Shown piece after piece: positions 1-7,466 of a stretch of DNA of 11,060 bases. Positions within the stretch are counted from its first letter, which is position 1, and every line of letters starts with the position of its first letter. The stretch comes from Hyphomicrobiales bacterium (GTDB lineage: Bacteria; Pseudomonadota; Alphaproteobacteria; Rhizobiales; Beijerinckiaceae), in assembly GCA_028290085.1 (NCBI GenBank), contig JAQGKN010000339.1, forward strand, positions 1 through 11,060. The letters are read 5' to 3'. The notes beneath the pieces are model-generated. The model had not been told where the DNA came from. It saw nothing but the letters and a program-made list of their open reading frames with translations, and searched no databases. A program made the translations under genes and the position numbers.

Positions 1-669
1 ATCTTCTGCGCCGGGGCCGCGCTGCTCCTTCTTTCGTTCGGCTTTCTACCGGGCTCGACGTTGGTCATGTCTCCACTGGAGGATCGCTTCCCGCTGGCGT
101 CGCCGGATATGCCTGCGCCCGATGTCATCCTCGTCCTTGGAGGTGCGGTCGATACGGGCATCACCGAAAAACGCCACCAGGTCAGCCTCAACGATGCTGC
201 CGGGCGCATGACGCAGGCCGTCGCGCTGTCGCGGCGTTATCCCTCAGCGCGTCTGATCTTCACGGGTGGAAGCGCCAATGTCATTGTGCAGGGCATATCG
301 GAAGCCGATGTCGCCAGGCAGTTCTTCGACGAATCCGGCGTACCGGCGGGGCGGGTGTCCTACGAGGGTAAATCGCGCACGACCTATGAGAACGCGGTCT
401 TCACGCGCGAACTCTATCCGCCGAAACCAGGCGAGCGCTGGCTGCTCGTGACGTCCGCCGCGCATATGCCACGCGCCATGGGCGTGTTCAGGCACGAAGG
501 TTTTCCCGTCGTGGCTTACCCGGCGCATTACGCGATAGAGCCGGGATTGCCGCCTCTGTTCTGGACCAGCGGAGGCCTGCGCATCTCGGAAAACGCCATG
601 CGGGAATGGATCGGCCTTGTCGCCTACAGGGTGACCGGGCGAACAGACGTGCTGTTTCCCGGGCCCTGA
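1..669 (+). CDS. YdcF/DUF218 family membrane protein, 5' end missing
   Basis: The frame is open from the first base, so the gene begins upstream; 222 codons are visible. The first 17 or so residues (IFCAGAALLLLSFGFLP) look like the end of a membrane helix. The following domain has DUF218 (YdcF/SanA/ElyC) hallmarks: a DVILVLGG strand, then RRYPSARLIFTGG, an acidic EADVAR helix, GKSRTTYENA, and LLVTSAAHMPRA followed by GFPVVAYPA. Family members with an N-terminal membrane anchor are linked to envelope and peptidoglycan-precursor homeostasis (ElyC, SanA), but the reaction is not settled for most. The TGA stop directly abuts the stop of the opposing DUF3253 gene. An internal ATG at 67 exists, but starting there would remove the hydrophobic segment. 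The family call is firm; the function is open. Confidence 0.88.
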   Translation: MFCAGAALLLLSFGFLPGSTLVMSPLEDRFPLASPDMPAPDVILVLGGAVDTGITEKRHQVSLNDAAGRMTQAVALSRRYPSARLIFTGGSANVIVQGISEADVARQFFDESGVPAGRVSYEGKSRTTYENAVFTRELYPPKPGERWLLVTSAAHMPRAMGVFRHEGFPVVAYPAHYAIEPGLPPLFWTSGGLRISENAMREWIGLVAYRVTGRTDVLFPGP

Positions 670-1008
670 TCAATCCTCGGAATCTGTCTCGTCATCCAGC
701 GCCGCATTGTCGGCGCGCCGCAGGCCGAGGCGGTACACGCCCCGGAAGTCATCCGGGTCGGCCGCCTTGCCCTTGCGGTAGATGCTGATCTTGCCGGCGC
801 GTGCGAGGCCGACAGCCGCGCGGCGCACGTGGCCGATCCACTGGTGCCAATCGGCGGCTTCGCCCTGGCGGCGCTCGGCAAAAGCCTTGGCGGCCTGGGT
901 GGGGCTGATCGACTTGCCCTCACCACATTCCACGCACAGGGCGAGGATGACATCCTCGAGGCCCGGCTTCTTCTCGGTCTTTTTGATCTTCTCTGGCAAA
1001 TCGCTCAT
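670..1008 (-). CDS. DUF3253 domain protein (small winged-helix-like)
   Basis: This is a 112-residue cytoplasmic protein. A lysine/glutamate-rich N-terminus (residues 1-15) precedes a compact domain: LEDVILALCVECGEGKSISP, the helix TQAAKAFAER, WHQWIGHVRRAAVGLARAGKI, and a basic wing-like segment with IYRKGKAADPDDFRGVYRLGL. The pattern 'R-x-A-x-x-L-A-x-x-G-x-I-x-I-x-R-K-G-x-x-x-D-P-x-D-F-R-G' is what I recognise as DUF3253, a family of unknown function with a winged-helix look. The tail is acidic. The gene lies 32 bases after the DUF599 stop on the same strand, so the two are probably co-transcribed. No Shine-Dalgarno sequence is visible before the ATG; translation may depend on coupling or on the hairpin in the gap. 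Confidence 0.82.
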   Translation of the reverse strand: MSDLPEKIKKTEKKPGLEDVILALCVECGEGKSISPTQAAKAFAERRQGEAADWHQWIGHVRRAAVGLARAGKISIYRKGKAADPDDFRGVYRLGLRRADNAALDDETDSED

Positions 1009-1021
1009 GCGCGTTCAGATG

Positions 1022-1039
1022 CGCGAGCCGGGGCTCGCG
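1022..1039 (-). repeat. Perfect 8-bp inverted repeat between DUF599 and DUF3253 genes
   Basis: CGCGAGCC at 1022-1029 is followed after two bases by its exact reverse complement at 1032-1039. It begins two bases after the DUF599 stop codon and ends 13 bases before the DUF3253 ATG. As RNA it gives a 7-bp GC-rich stem with a four-base loop. No T run follows on the minus strand, so it is not a standard intrinsic terminator. It could stabilise the DUF599 message or limit translation of the next gene. Confidence 0.6.
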
Positions 1040-1040
1040 G

Positions 1041-1751
1041 TCAAGCGTCCAGCTTCTCCGGCGGCTCATAGGTCACCGCCTGCTGTGCGTCCGACACGAA
1101 CTGACGAGCCGACATGACGGCGAGGACAGCGGCGGTCGTCGCCATGAACACCCATGGGCCCACGAACCAGCCGAAATAGGCCAGGGCGAAGAAAAAGGCG
1201 CGCTGTCCTCTCGTGAAATGGCGTCCAGCGGCGATATTCATCTGCGCCGCCCGCATCGCGACACGCCGCCGCTCGCGCTGGTCGGGCGACACACGGGAAG
1301 GGGTCGCGCCAACCAGAATCGCTGCGTAATTGAACAGGCGATAGGACCAGGAGAATTTGAAAAACGCGTAGCCAAATATGATCAGCAGGCCGATGACCTT
1401 GATTTCCCACGCGCCACGCGTGGCGTCCGGCCCAAAGGGCAGGTCCGAGAAAACCTTGAGAACGTCATCGGTGGCGCGCAGCAGCGCAGCCGTGCCGCCA
1501 ATGGCGAGCAGGGAGGTGGAGGTGAAGAATGCGCTGCCGTTCTGCAGCGAGCCCATCAGCGAGGCATCGACGATCCGGACGTCGCGCTCCGACATCTCCA
1601 GCATCCAGCGAATGCGATAGCGGTTCATCTGCTGGTTCAGCCCGTTTTCGGCGCCGGGGCCATGGGCGAGCAGGACGTGGTATGCACTCCACGCGCAAAC
1701 GAAAAAGGCCAGGGCGAAAAAATCGGGAGTGGTCAGGAAAAAATCTCTCAC
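1041..1751 (-). CDS. DUF599 family membrane protein
   Basis: With a GTG start at 1751 this is a 236-residue integral membrane protein; a longer GTG start at 1790 (249 residues) is open. I prefer 1751 because GGAGA lies ten bases before it, while the outer GTG has GGAG only two bases away. Hydrophobic segments are near residues 6-26 (DFFALAFFVCAWSAYHVLL), 70-90, 115-135 (VIGLLIIFGYAFFKFSWSYRLFNY) and 185-215. The W-S-A-Y-H and F-x-W-S-Y-R-L-F-N-Y motifs, and the R-G-x-R-A-F-F-F-A-L-A-Y-F-x-W-F stretch before the last helices, match DUF599, a proteobacterial membrane family of unknown role. It is the first gene of a two-gene minus-strand unit and is divergent from the mcc operon. Confidence 0.82.
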   Translation of the reverse strand: MRDFFLTTPDFFALAFFVCAWSAYHVLLAHGPGAENGLNQQMNRYRIRWMLEMSERDVRIVDASLMGSLQNGSAFFTSTSLLAIGGTAALLRATDDVLKVFSDLPFGPDATRGAWEIKVIGLLIIFGYAFFKFSWSYRLFNYAAILVGATPSRVSPDQRERRRVAMRAAQMNIAAGRHFTRGQRAFFFALAYFGWFVGPWVFMATTAAVLAVMSARQFVSDAQQAVTYEPPEKLDA

Positions 1752-1910
1752 GGCAGGCTCGTCTCCGGCGCGATTCGGGCGTGTCCGCACGGCTCCGGCA
1801 GATTAGCCCCACGGCGTCCCCCGGGCGAGAGGATTGTGCAGCGCGGTGGTGCTTGACGCCGCGTTCGCCAGCTCTTCTGTTGTTGGGAGCTGATAGGAGA
1901 CGCCGATCGC
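1752..1910. promoter_or_regulatory. Divergent intergenic region between DUF599 gene and mccB
   Basis: This 159-base gap must hold the promoters of both flanking transcripts. On the plus strand TTGACG (1853-1858) with a 17-base gap to TCTGTT (1876-1881) is the only -35-like match I see, and its -10 is poor. AGGAG at 1895-1899 precedes the mccB ATG by 11 bases and is a clear ribosome binding site. On the minus strand GGAGA at 1762-1766 serves the DUF599 GTG at 1751. I see no clear operator dyad and no terminator. Confidence 0.35.
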
Positions 1911-3512
1911 ATGAGTATTTTGCAAAGCGCCTTCGATCCCTCAAAGGACGCGCGGGGCCGGGCCCACTGGGCGACGCTCGCGGCCGAGCTTCAGACTCGG
2001 CGTGCGCAAGCGGCGCTGGGAGGCCCGCCTGAAAGTCGTGCCCGCCATGCCGGGCGGGGCAAATTGCTGCCGCGCGACCGCGTGATGCGACTGCTCGACC
2101 CCGGCTCTCCGTTCCTGGAGATCGCTCCGCTTGCAGCTTTCGATGTCTACGGCGGCGGCGTTCATGGAGCGGGCCTGATCGCGGGCATCGGTCGCGTCTC
2201 GAGGCGCGAGGTCATGGTGATCGCCAACGATTCCACGATCAAGGGCGGCACCTATTTTCCGTTGAGCGTGAAAAAACATCTGCGGGCGCAGGAGATCGCG
2301 CAGGAGAACCATCTGCCCTGCGTGACGCTGGTGGATTCCGGTGGCGCCAATCTTCCTCACCAGACGGAGGTCTTCCCGGACCGCGATCATTTCGGCCGCA
2401 TCTTCTACAATCAGGCGCGCATGTCGGCTCTCGGCATCGCGCAGATCGCCGTCGTCATGGGCAGTTGTACGGCTGGCGGTGCCTACGTGCCTGCCATGTC
2501 GGACGAGACCATCATCGTGCGAAATCAGGGCACGATATTCCTGGCCGGGCCGCCGTTGGTGAAAGCCGCGACAGGCGAGATCGTGACAACGGAGGAACTC
2601 GGCGGCGCCGATCTGCACACGCGCGTCTCTGGCGTCGCCGATCATCTCGCCGAGGATGACGAGCACGCGCTGGTGCTCGCACGCAGCATCGTCGCGCGCC
2701 TGCCCAGGCGGCAGGGCGCAGACCTTGCACGCGGGCCAGTGCGCGCGCCGCTCTACGATGCCGCGGGTCTGGAAGCATTGGTGCCACTCGATCTGCATCT
2801 GGCCTACGATCCGCGCGAGGTGATCGCGCGCCTCGTGGACGGGTCGGAGTTCGACGAATTCCGCGCGCGCTACGCGACGACGTTGGTCACGGGCTTCGCG
2901 CATCTGCACGGCATGCCCATCGGTATCCTCGCCAACAATGGGATCCTCTTTTCCGAGAGCGCGCTGAAGGGCGCCCATTTCGTGCAGCTATGCACGCAGC
3001 GAAAAATCCCGCTGCTGTTCCTGCAGAATGTCTCCGGCTTCATGGTGGGGCGCGCAGCAGAGGCGGGCGGCATTGCGCGCGATGGCGCGAAGCTGGTCAG
3101 CGCGGTTGCCTGCGCGGAGGTGCCGAAGATCACGCTCATCATCGGTGGCTCCTACGGCGCGGGCAACTACGCGATGTGCGGCCGCGCTTATCAACCGCGC
3201 TTTCTGTTCACATGGCCCAACGCGCGCATCAGCGTCATGGGTGGTGAACAGGCGGCCGCCGTGCTGACGAGTGTGCACGGCGATGCACGTGCCGCGAAAG
3301 GCGAGAGCTGGAGCGAGGCCGAAGCGGAAGCCTTCAAGGCGCCGATCCGCGACTCCTACGAGCGCGAAGGCTCGCCTTATTATGCAACGGCGCGGCTGTG
3401 GGACGATGGCATCATCCTGCCCAGCGAGACGCGCCGCGTGCTGGCACTGGCCTTCGCGACCTGTCTCGGTGCACCCTTGCGCGAGACGCGCTACGGTGTG
3501 TTTCGTATGTGA
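1911..3512 (+). CDS. mccB: 3-methylcrotonyl-CoA carboxylase, carboxyltransferase (beta) subunit
   Basis: This is a complete 533-residue protein, the normal length for MCC beta. It moves the carboxyl group from carboxybiotin to 3-methylcrotonyl-CoA (EC 6.4.1.4, leucine degradation). The N-terminal half has [19 protein letters not shown] (residues 48-66), [20 protein letters not shown] (104-123), [20 protein letters not shown] (141-160) and the oxyanion-hole segment [14 protein letters not shown] (187-200). The C-terminal half has [16 protein letters not shown] (412-427), GGEQAAAVL (444-452) and the C-terminal end [20 protein letters not shown] is typical of the methylcrotonyl rather than the propionyl or acetyl enzyme; a geranyl-CoA carboxylase is less likely but not excluded by eye. 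The ATG has AGGAG 11 bases upstream. It is the first gene of an operon with a membrane protein, mccA and an SDR. Confidence 0.95.
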   Translation: MSILQSAFDPSKDARGRAHWATLAAELQTRRAQAALGGPPESRARHAGRGKLLPRDRVMRLLDPGSPFLEIAPLAAFDVYGGGVHGAGLIAGIGRVSRREVMVIANDSTIKGGTYFPLSVKKHLRAQEIAQENHLPCVTLVDSGGANLPHQTEVFPDRDHFGRIFYNQARMSALGIAQIAVVMGSCTAGGAYVPAMSDETIIVRNQGTIFLAGPPLVKAATGEIVTTEELGGADLHTRVSGVADHLAEDDEHALVLARSIVARLPRRQGADLARGPVRAPLYDAAGLEALVPLDLHLAYDPREVIARLVDGSEFDEFRARYATTLVTGFAHLHGMPIGILANNGILFSESALKGAHFVQLCTQRKIPLLFLQNVSGFMVGRAAEAGGIARDGAKLVSAVACAEVPKITLIIGGSYGAGNYAMCGRAYQPRFLFTWPNARISVMGGEQAAAVLTSVHGDARAAKGESWSEAEAEAFKAPIRDSYEREGSPYYATARLWDDGIILPSETRRVLALAFATCLGAPLRETRYGVFRM

Positions 3513-3524
3513 CCGGGGCCGTGC

Positions 3525-4160
3525 ATGAATCCGTTTCTGCCGCACAATATTCACGACGACCCGGAGGGCCGCGCCTACCTGCGCACCATCTGGGGCATCG
3601 CACTTGGCATCCTGTTATTCGCGGGCGGCGTCGTGGTGTTTGCCTACATCTACGATCTCAGGCAATTGCTGAAGGACGGGCTCGATTGGGGCTATGACGT
3701 CGAGCTCTACGGCCTCGCCGCCGTGGTCTATGGGCGGAGCGCGCGGGCGGAACGCATCTGCGCACTAGCCATAGGCGCGGTGATGGCAGTCGCGGGCGTG
3801 CACACGCTCTATGATCTCTGGGACAAGATCGGAAACCCACGTCCCATCGAACCGGCAACGCTGGAATTCTCCGCAATTACGGCAGCGGCGAGCGGCTTTC
3901 TCGTTGTCTGGTTGCTGCTGCGCTTCCGCCATTCCAAGAACGCGCTGATCCAAGCGACGTGGTTGTCCTCGCGCAATTCCATGATGTCGACGGCGGTCTA
4001 TTCCTTCGTCAGCTTGTTTGCGCGCCTCGCGACCTCGCGTCTCGTGGAATATGGGCTCGATGTCTTAGCCGCAGCGCACTGCTTTCAGGCGACATACGTC
4101 ATCCTGCGCGACGTGATGCGGGACAGCGCCAACCCCGGCGCGCATGTGGCGGAGGTGTGA
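3525..4160 (+). CDS. Six-helix CDF-like membrane protein inside the mcc operon
   Basis: This 211-residue membrane protein starts 12 bases after mccB, and its TGA overlaps the mccA ATG by one base. Helices are near residues 21-43, 58-72, 77-98, 112-133, 152-171 and 175-195. By eye the layout matches the membrane domain of cation diffusion facilitator (CDF) transporters: DGLDWGYDV (51-59) lines up with the TM2 motif ADxxHSLSDV, AERICALAIG...LYDLWDKIGNPRP with TM3 and its end, LSSRNSMMST (147-156) with the TM5 motif HSRSDVLSS, and LDVLAAAHCF...ILRDV with TM6. D54 and D58 would be the TM2 metal ligands. The TM5 ligand positions are S148 and S152 instead of H and D. The usual cytoplasmic C-terminal domain of about 80 residues is absent. 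The CDF relation is inferred from pattern only; metal transport is doubtful. Its coding style matches its neighbours. Confidence 0.72.
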   Translation: MNPFLPHNIHDDPEGRAYLRTIWGIALGILLFAGGVVVFAYIYDLRQLLKDGLDWGYDVELYGLAAVVYGRSARAERICALAIGAVMAVAGVHTLYDLWDKIGNPRPIEPATLEFSAITAAASGFLVVWLLLRFRHSKNALIQATWLSSRNSMMSTAVYSFVSLFARLATSRLVEYGLDVLAAAHCFQATYVILRDVMRDSANPGAHVAEV

Positions 4161-6100
4161 TGTTCAGCTCCGTCCTTATCGCCAATCGCGGCGAGATCGC
4201 GTGCCGCATCATCCGCAGTGCCCGCGCGCTGGGGATGCGCACCATCGCTGTTTATTCGGATGCTGACGCCTCGGCTCTGCATGTGCGCATGGCGGACGAG
4301 GCACATCGCATCGGGCCTGCGGATGCAGCATCGAGCTATCTCTCGATTCCAGCGTTGCTCACGGCCGCGCACGAAAGCGGCGCGGAATGCGTGCATCCGG
4401 GTTACGGCTTCCTCGCCGAGAACGCTGATTTCGCAGAGGCGTGCGCGAAGGCGGGCGTGGCTTTCGTCGGCCCACCCGTGCACGCCATGCGCATCATGGG
4501 CCTGAAAGACGCAGCGAAGGCCGCCATGCAGAAGGCCCACGTGCCGATTGTTTCGGGCTATCACGGCACGCGGCAGGAGCCGCGCTTCCTGCGCGATAAG
4601 GCCTACGAACTCGGCTATCCCGTGCTCATCAAGGCGGTCGCGGGCGGTGGCGGCAAGGGCATGCGCCGCGTGGATTCGCACATGGAGTTCGAGGCAGCGC
4701 TGGCCGATGCGCAGCGTGAGGCGCTCGCGGCTTTCGGCAATGCGCATGTGCTGGTCGAGAAGCTGATCGCAACACCGCGTCACATCGAGTTTCAGATCTT
4801 TGCAGATGCGGCAGGCGACGTCGTGCATCTGCACGAGCGCGATTGCTCGCTGCAACGCAGGCATCAAAAGATTCTGGAGGAAGCGCCAGCGCCCGGCCTG
4901 GGTGAGACGATGCGAGCGAAGATGGGCGCGGCGGCGGTCGCGGCTGCGCGCGCTGTTTCCTATACGGGCGCGGGCACCGTCGAATTCATCGTCGATGCCG
5001 CGAAGGGGCTCGACGATGCGCCTTTCTTCTTCATGGAGATGAACACGCGGCTGCAGGTTGAACATGCCGTGACCGAAGCAATCACAGGGCTCGATCTCGT
5101 GGCGCTGCAGTTCGAGATCGCCGCAGGCGAACCGCTCGGCTTCACCCAGGCAGATGTTGCGCGCAACGGCCACGCGGTCGAGGTCCGGCTTTACGCGGAA
5201 GATCCGGAGCGCGAATTCCTGCCCTCGTCGGGCAAGATCGTCTCGTTGGAATGGCCTGCGGGCGAGGGACTTCGCGTCGATACTGGGTTCGAGGCCGGCG
5301 ATGCCGTCCAGCCTTTCTACGATGCGCTCATCGCGAAAATCATCGCCCATGGCGCGACCCGCGAAGAGGCGCTGTCGCGGCTCGCCAAGGCATTGCGCGC
5401 GACGTGGATCGCAGGCCCCAAGACCAACCTCGCGTTCTTGCGCGCACTTTGCGTCGCTCCCTTTATGCGGACGGGCACCTATGACACTGGCAGCATCGAG
5501 CGCGACGCCACAGCTCTCGGCATCGGCCCGCGCGATCTCGACCGGCAGGCGGCTGCCACCGGCGTCGCCTTCCTGATCGCGCAAGAGCAAGCGCAATTCG
5601 CGCGTGGCGGCGACGATCCCTGGGATGTGCAGGACGGCTTCTCACTCGCGCCGCCGCATCCGGTGCCAAGGCCTCTTCTTGCCGATGCCAGGCGCTTCGT
5701 CGCGCAGGTAAGATTCGACGCCCAGGGTTCGCACGTCGAGATAGACGGGGTGCCGGCGACCAAGCCCGGCGCGGACTTGCGGCTCGTTCCGTGGGATCGT
5801 GGCGTGCTGGTCCTGCGCGCGGGCAGGCAGGTGGTCATCCGCTTTCCAGACGAGCGCGATTTCGAGGCGGTTGAGGTCGAAGGTGAGGAGGCAATCGTCG
5901 CCCCGCTGCCGGGCCGCCTCGTCGAGCTTCTGGTCACACCCGGCATGCACGTGGAAAAAGGCGCGCGCGTCGGCACACTGGAGGCAATGAAACTCGCCCA
6001 TGCGCTGGTCGCACCACGCGCAGGCATTGTGCGCGAGGTTTTGAGCGAGCAGGGCGCTCAGGTGGGGCAGGGCGCACGTATCGTGATCATCGGCGAATAA
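4160..6100 (+). CDS. mccA: 3-methylcrotonyl-CoA carboxylase, biotin carboxylase/biotin carrier (alpha) subunit
   Basis: This 646-residue protein carboxylates its own biotin with ATP and bicarbonate and passes it to MccB. The biotin carboxylase domain (about 1-445) opens with VLIANRGEIACRIIRSAR and has HPGYGFLAEN (79-88), the ATP-grasp glycine loop GGGGKGM (162-168), HERDCSLQRRHQK (225-237) and MNTRLQVEH (294-302). A less conserved linker with the alpha-beta interaction domain follows. The C-terminal carrier domain (about 575-646) carries EAMKL with K611 as the biotinylated lysine. The ATG at 4160 overlaps the preceding TGA (TGATG), and GGAGG sits at 4151-4155, so translation is probably coupled. 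The frame stays open upstream to 3959, but the conserved N-terminus MFSSVLIANRGEIA fixes the start. The length is slightly under the usual 650-670. Confidence 0.95.
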   Translation: MFSSVLIANRGEIACRIIRSARALGMRTIAVYSDADASALHVRMADEAHRIGPADAASSYLSIPALLTAAHESGAECVHPGYGFLAENADFAEACAKAGVAFVGPPVHAMRIMGLKDAAKAAMQKAHVPIVSGYHGTRQEPRFLRDKAYELGYPVLIKAVAGGGGKGMRRVDSHMEFEAALADAQREALAAFGNAHVLVEKLIATPRHIEFQIFADAAGDVVHLHERDCSLQRRHQKILEEAPAPGLGETMRAKMGAAAVAAARAVSYTGAGTVEFIVDAAKGLDDAPFFFMEMNTRLQVEHAVTEAITGLDLVALQFEIAAGEPLGFTQADVARNGHAVEVRLYAEDPEREFLPSSGKIVSLEWPAGEGLRVDTGFEAGDAVQPFYDALIAKIIAHGATREEALSRLAKALRATWIAGPKTNLAFLRALCVAPFMRTGTYDTGSIERDATALGIGPRDLDRQAAATGVAFLIAQEQAQFARGGDDPWDVQDGFSLAPPHPVPRPLLADARRFVAQVRFDAQGSHVEIDGVPATKPGADLRLVPWDRGVLVLRAGRQVVIRFPDERDFEAVEVEGEEAIVAPLPGRLVELLVTPGMHVEKGARVGTLEAMKLAHALVAPRAGIVREVLSEQGAQVGQGARIVIIGE

Positions 6101-6121
6101 GGGTTTTGGGGAAAACACATC

Positions 6122-6871
6122 ATGGACCGCATTGCACTGGTGACGGGCGCCGGGTCGGGCATTGGACGCGCGAGCGCGCTGGCACTGGCGCGCGCCGGTT
6201 GGACGCTTGTTCTCGCTGGTCGGCGTGCGCAAGCGCTGGAGGCAGTCGCGGGCGAGATCGCGGACGCCGGTGGTCAGGCGATCGCCATTTCCACCAATGT
6301 GACCGATGAGGCGAGCGTGGCGGCGCTTTTCGACACGATTGTCGAGCGCCATGGGCGGCTCGATCTTCTGTTCAACAATGCCGGGCAGTTCTCGCCGCCG
6401 GTGCTGTTCGAGGATCTGACGCTGGCGCAATGGAAAAGCGTTGTCGACGTCAACCTGACCGGCGCCTTTCTCTGCGCACGCGCGGCAGTGCGGCTGATGA
6501 AGGCGCAATCGCCCCATGGCGGGCGCATCATCAACAACGGCTCGATCTCGGCTCACGTGCCACGTCCCAATTCCGCGCCCTATACGGCGACCAAACATGC
6601 GATCTCGGGACTGACGCGTTCGCTGGCCTTGGATGGTCGCGCCTATGACGTTGTCTGTGGCCAGATCGACATTGGCAATGCGGACACCGAGCTGGTCCAG
6701 CGCATGAAGGCAGGTGTCCGGCAGGCGGATGGCAGCATCGCACCCGAGCCGACCATGGATGTGCGCTATGCGGCCGACGCGGTGGTGACCATGGCGGGGC
6801 TGCCGTTGGAGGCCAACATTCTCTTCATGACCGTTATGGCGACCAAAATGCCATACGTCGGCCGGGGATGA
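6122..6871 (+). CDS. SDR family NAD(P)-dependent oxidoreductase
   Basis: This 249-residue protein is a classical short-chain dehydrogenase/reductase. It has the cofactor motif TGAGSGIG (8-15), NNAG (85-88), an active-site asparagine in DVNLTG (N111), serine in INNGSIS (S141) and the YTATK pair (Y154, K158). AGRRA after the second strand (residues 32-36) suggests NADP(H) over NAD(H), because arginines replace the acidic residue expected for NAD. The substrate cannot be read from the sequence. It starts 21 bases after mccA, with a GGGGA stretch upstream, so it is the likely last gene of the mcc operon. It might act on a branched-chain or 3-hydroxyacyl intermediate, but this is only context. The C-terminal end ([15 protein letters not shown]) is typical of an SDR subgroup usually annotated just as 'SDR oxidoreductase'. 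Confidence 0.92.
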   Translation: MDRIALVTGAGSGIGRASALALARAGWTLVLAGRRAQALEAVAGEIADAGGQAIAISTNVTDEASVAALFDTIVERHGRLDLLFNNAGQFSPPVLFEDLTLAQWKSVVDVNLTGAFLCARAAVRLMKAQSPHGGRIINNGSISAHVPRPNSAPYTATKHAISGLTRSLALDGRAYDVVCGQIDIGNADTELVQRMKAGVRQADGSIAPEPTMDVRYAADAVVTMAGLPLEANILFMTVMATKMPYVGRG

Positions 6872-6941
6872 GCAGGGCTGAGCTGTGGCCTGCGACGCCG
6901 GCGCTCTCGCCTCGGCTGCCTCACAGGGCTAGAGAGAGGGC

Positions 6942-7379
6942 ATGGCTCTACATCTCCTGAAACTCTGTGTTGGCGCAGAATCGATCCGCGATCTCGAGGA
7001 CTGGATCGCGATGCGTCTCGCCGAAAAGCGGCGCGTCGGCGGGGTCGCCGAGCAATTCCACACAACGCGCATGGTGCCCAAGCGCGCAGAGGAGCTGCTC
7101 GACGGCGGCTCGCTGTTCTGGGTCATCAAGGGCCAGATCTCTGCACGGCAGGATCTGCGCGACATTCGCCCCTTCGTGGATAGCGAGGGCATTTCGCGCT
7201 GCCATCTGGTTCTTGAACCCACGGTGGTGCCCGTGATGCCGCGCCCCTGTCGCCCCTTTCAGGGGTGGCGGTACCTGAAGCCTGAGGAAGCTCCCAAGGA
7301 TCTGGGAGCCGGAGCTGGCGAGCTCGCTGAGATGCCGGAAGAATTGCGGCGCGAATTGCGCGAACTCGGGTTGCTGTGA
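6942..7379 (+). CDS. DUF1489 family protein
   Basis: This 145-residue soluble protein fits DUF1489, a family found in Alphaproteobacteria with no known function. Recognisable stretches are LHLLKLCVGAESIRDLEDWI near the start, HTTRMVPKRAEELLDGGSLFW, WVIKGQISARQDLRDIRPF, CHLVLEPTVVPVMPRPCRPFQGWRYL, and a charged C-terminal helix (MPEELRRELRELGLL). The length is normal for the family. The ATG follows a purine-rich GAGAGAGGG. A 70-base gap separates it from the SDR gene; I see no terminator there, so read-through from the mcc operon is possible. Its strong conservation in the group suggests a housekeeping role. Confidence 0.87.
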   Translation: MALHLLKLCVGAESIRDLEDWIAMRLAEKRRVGGVAEQFHTTRMVPKRAEELLDGGSLFWVIKGQISARQDLRDIRPFVDSEGISRCHLVLEPTVVPVMPRPCRPFQGWRYLKPEEAPKDLGAGAGELAEMPEELRRELRELGLL

Positions 7380-7466
7380 GCAATCCCCGGCTGCAGTGCG
7401 GTTTCAGGCAAAGCCTCTTGTTTGATGCGATCTTAGAGCCGATCTTCCCTGCATCGCATTGGCGGC

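Noticed and set aside
1941..2978. Minus-strand open frame of 345 codons opposite mccB
   Set aside because: Antisense shadow of a fully conserved carboxyltransferase; no domain, odd composition, no ribosome binding site.
3959..4159. Upstream extension of the mccA reading frame by 67 codons
   Set aside because: It overlaps the CDF-like gene in another frame and precedes the conserved biotin carboxylase N-terminus; GGAGG at 4151-4155 supports ATG 4160.
4085..5596. Long minus-strand open frame (503 codons) opposite mccA
   Set aside because: It is fully antisense to a gene with unmistakable biotin carboxylase motifs. High third-position GC removes stop codons from the opposite frame, and the translation has no recognisable domain and an arginine/histidine-rich composition.
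7391..7401. CTGCAGTGCGG, which shares the TGCAGTGC core with the candidate PhaR site
   Set aside because: The dyad is imperfect, and it lies between DUF1489 and the J-domain gene, which have no known link to PHA storage; probably chance.
7406..7420. AGGC-AAA-GCCT mini-hairpin after the DUF1489 gene
   Set aside because: A 4-bp stem with a three-base loop and no proper T run is too weak to call a terminator.
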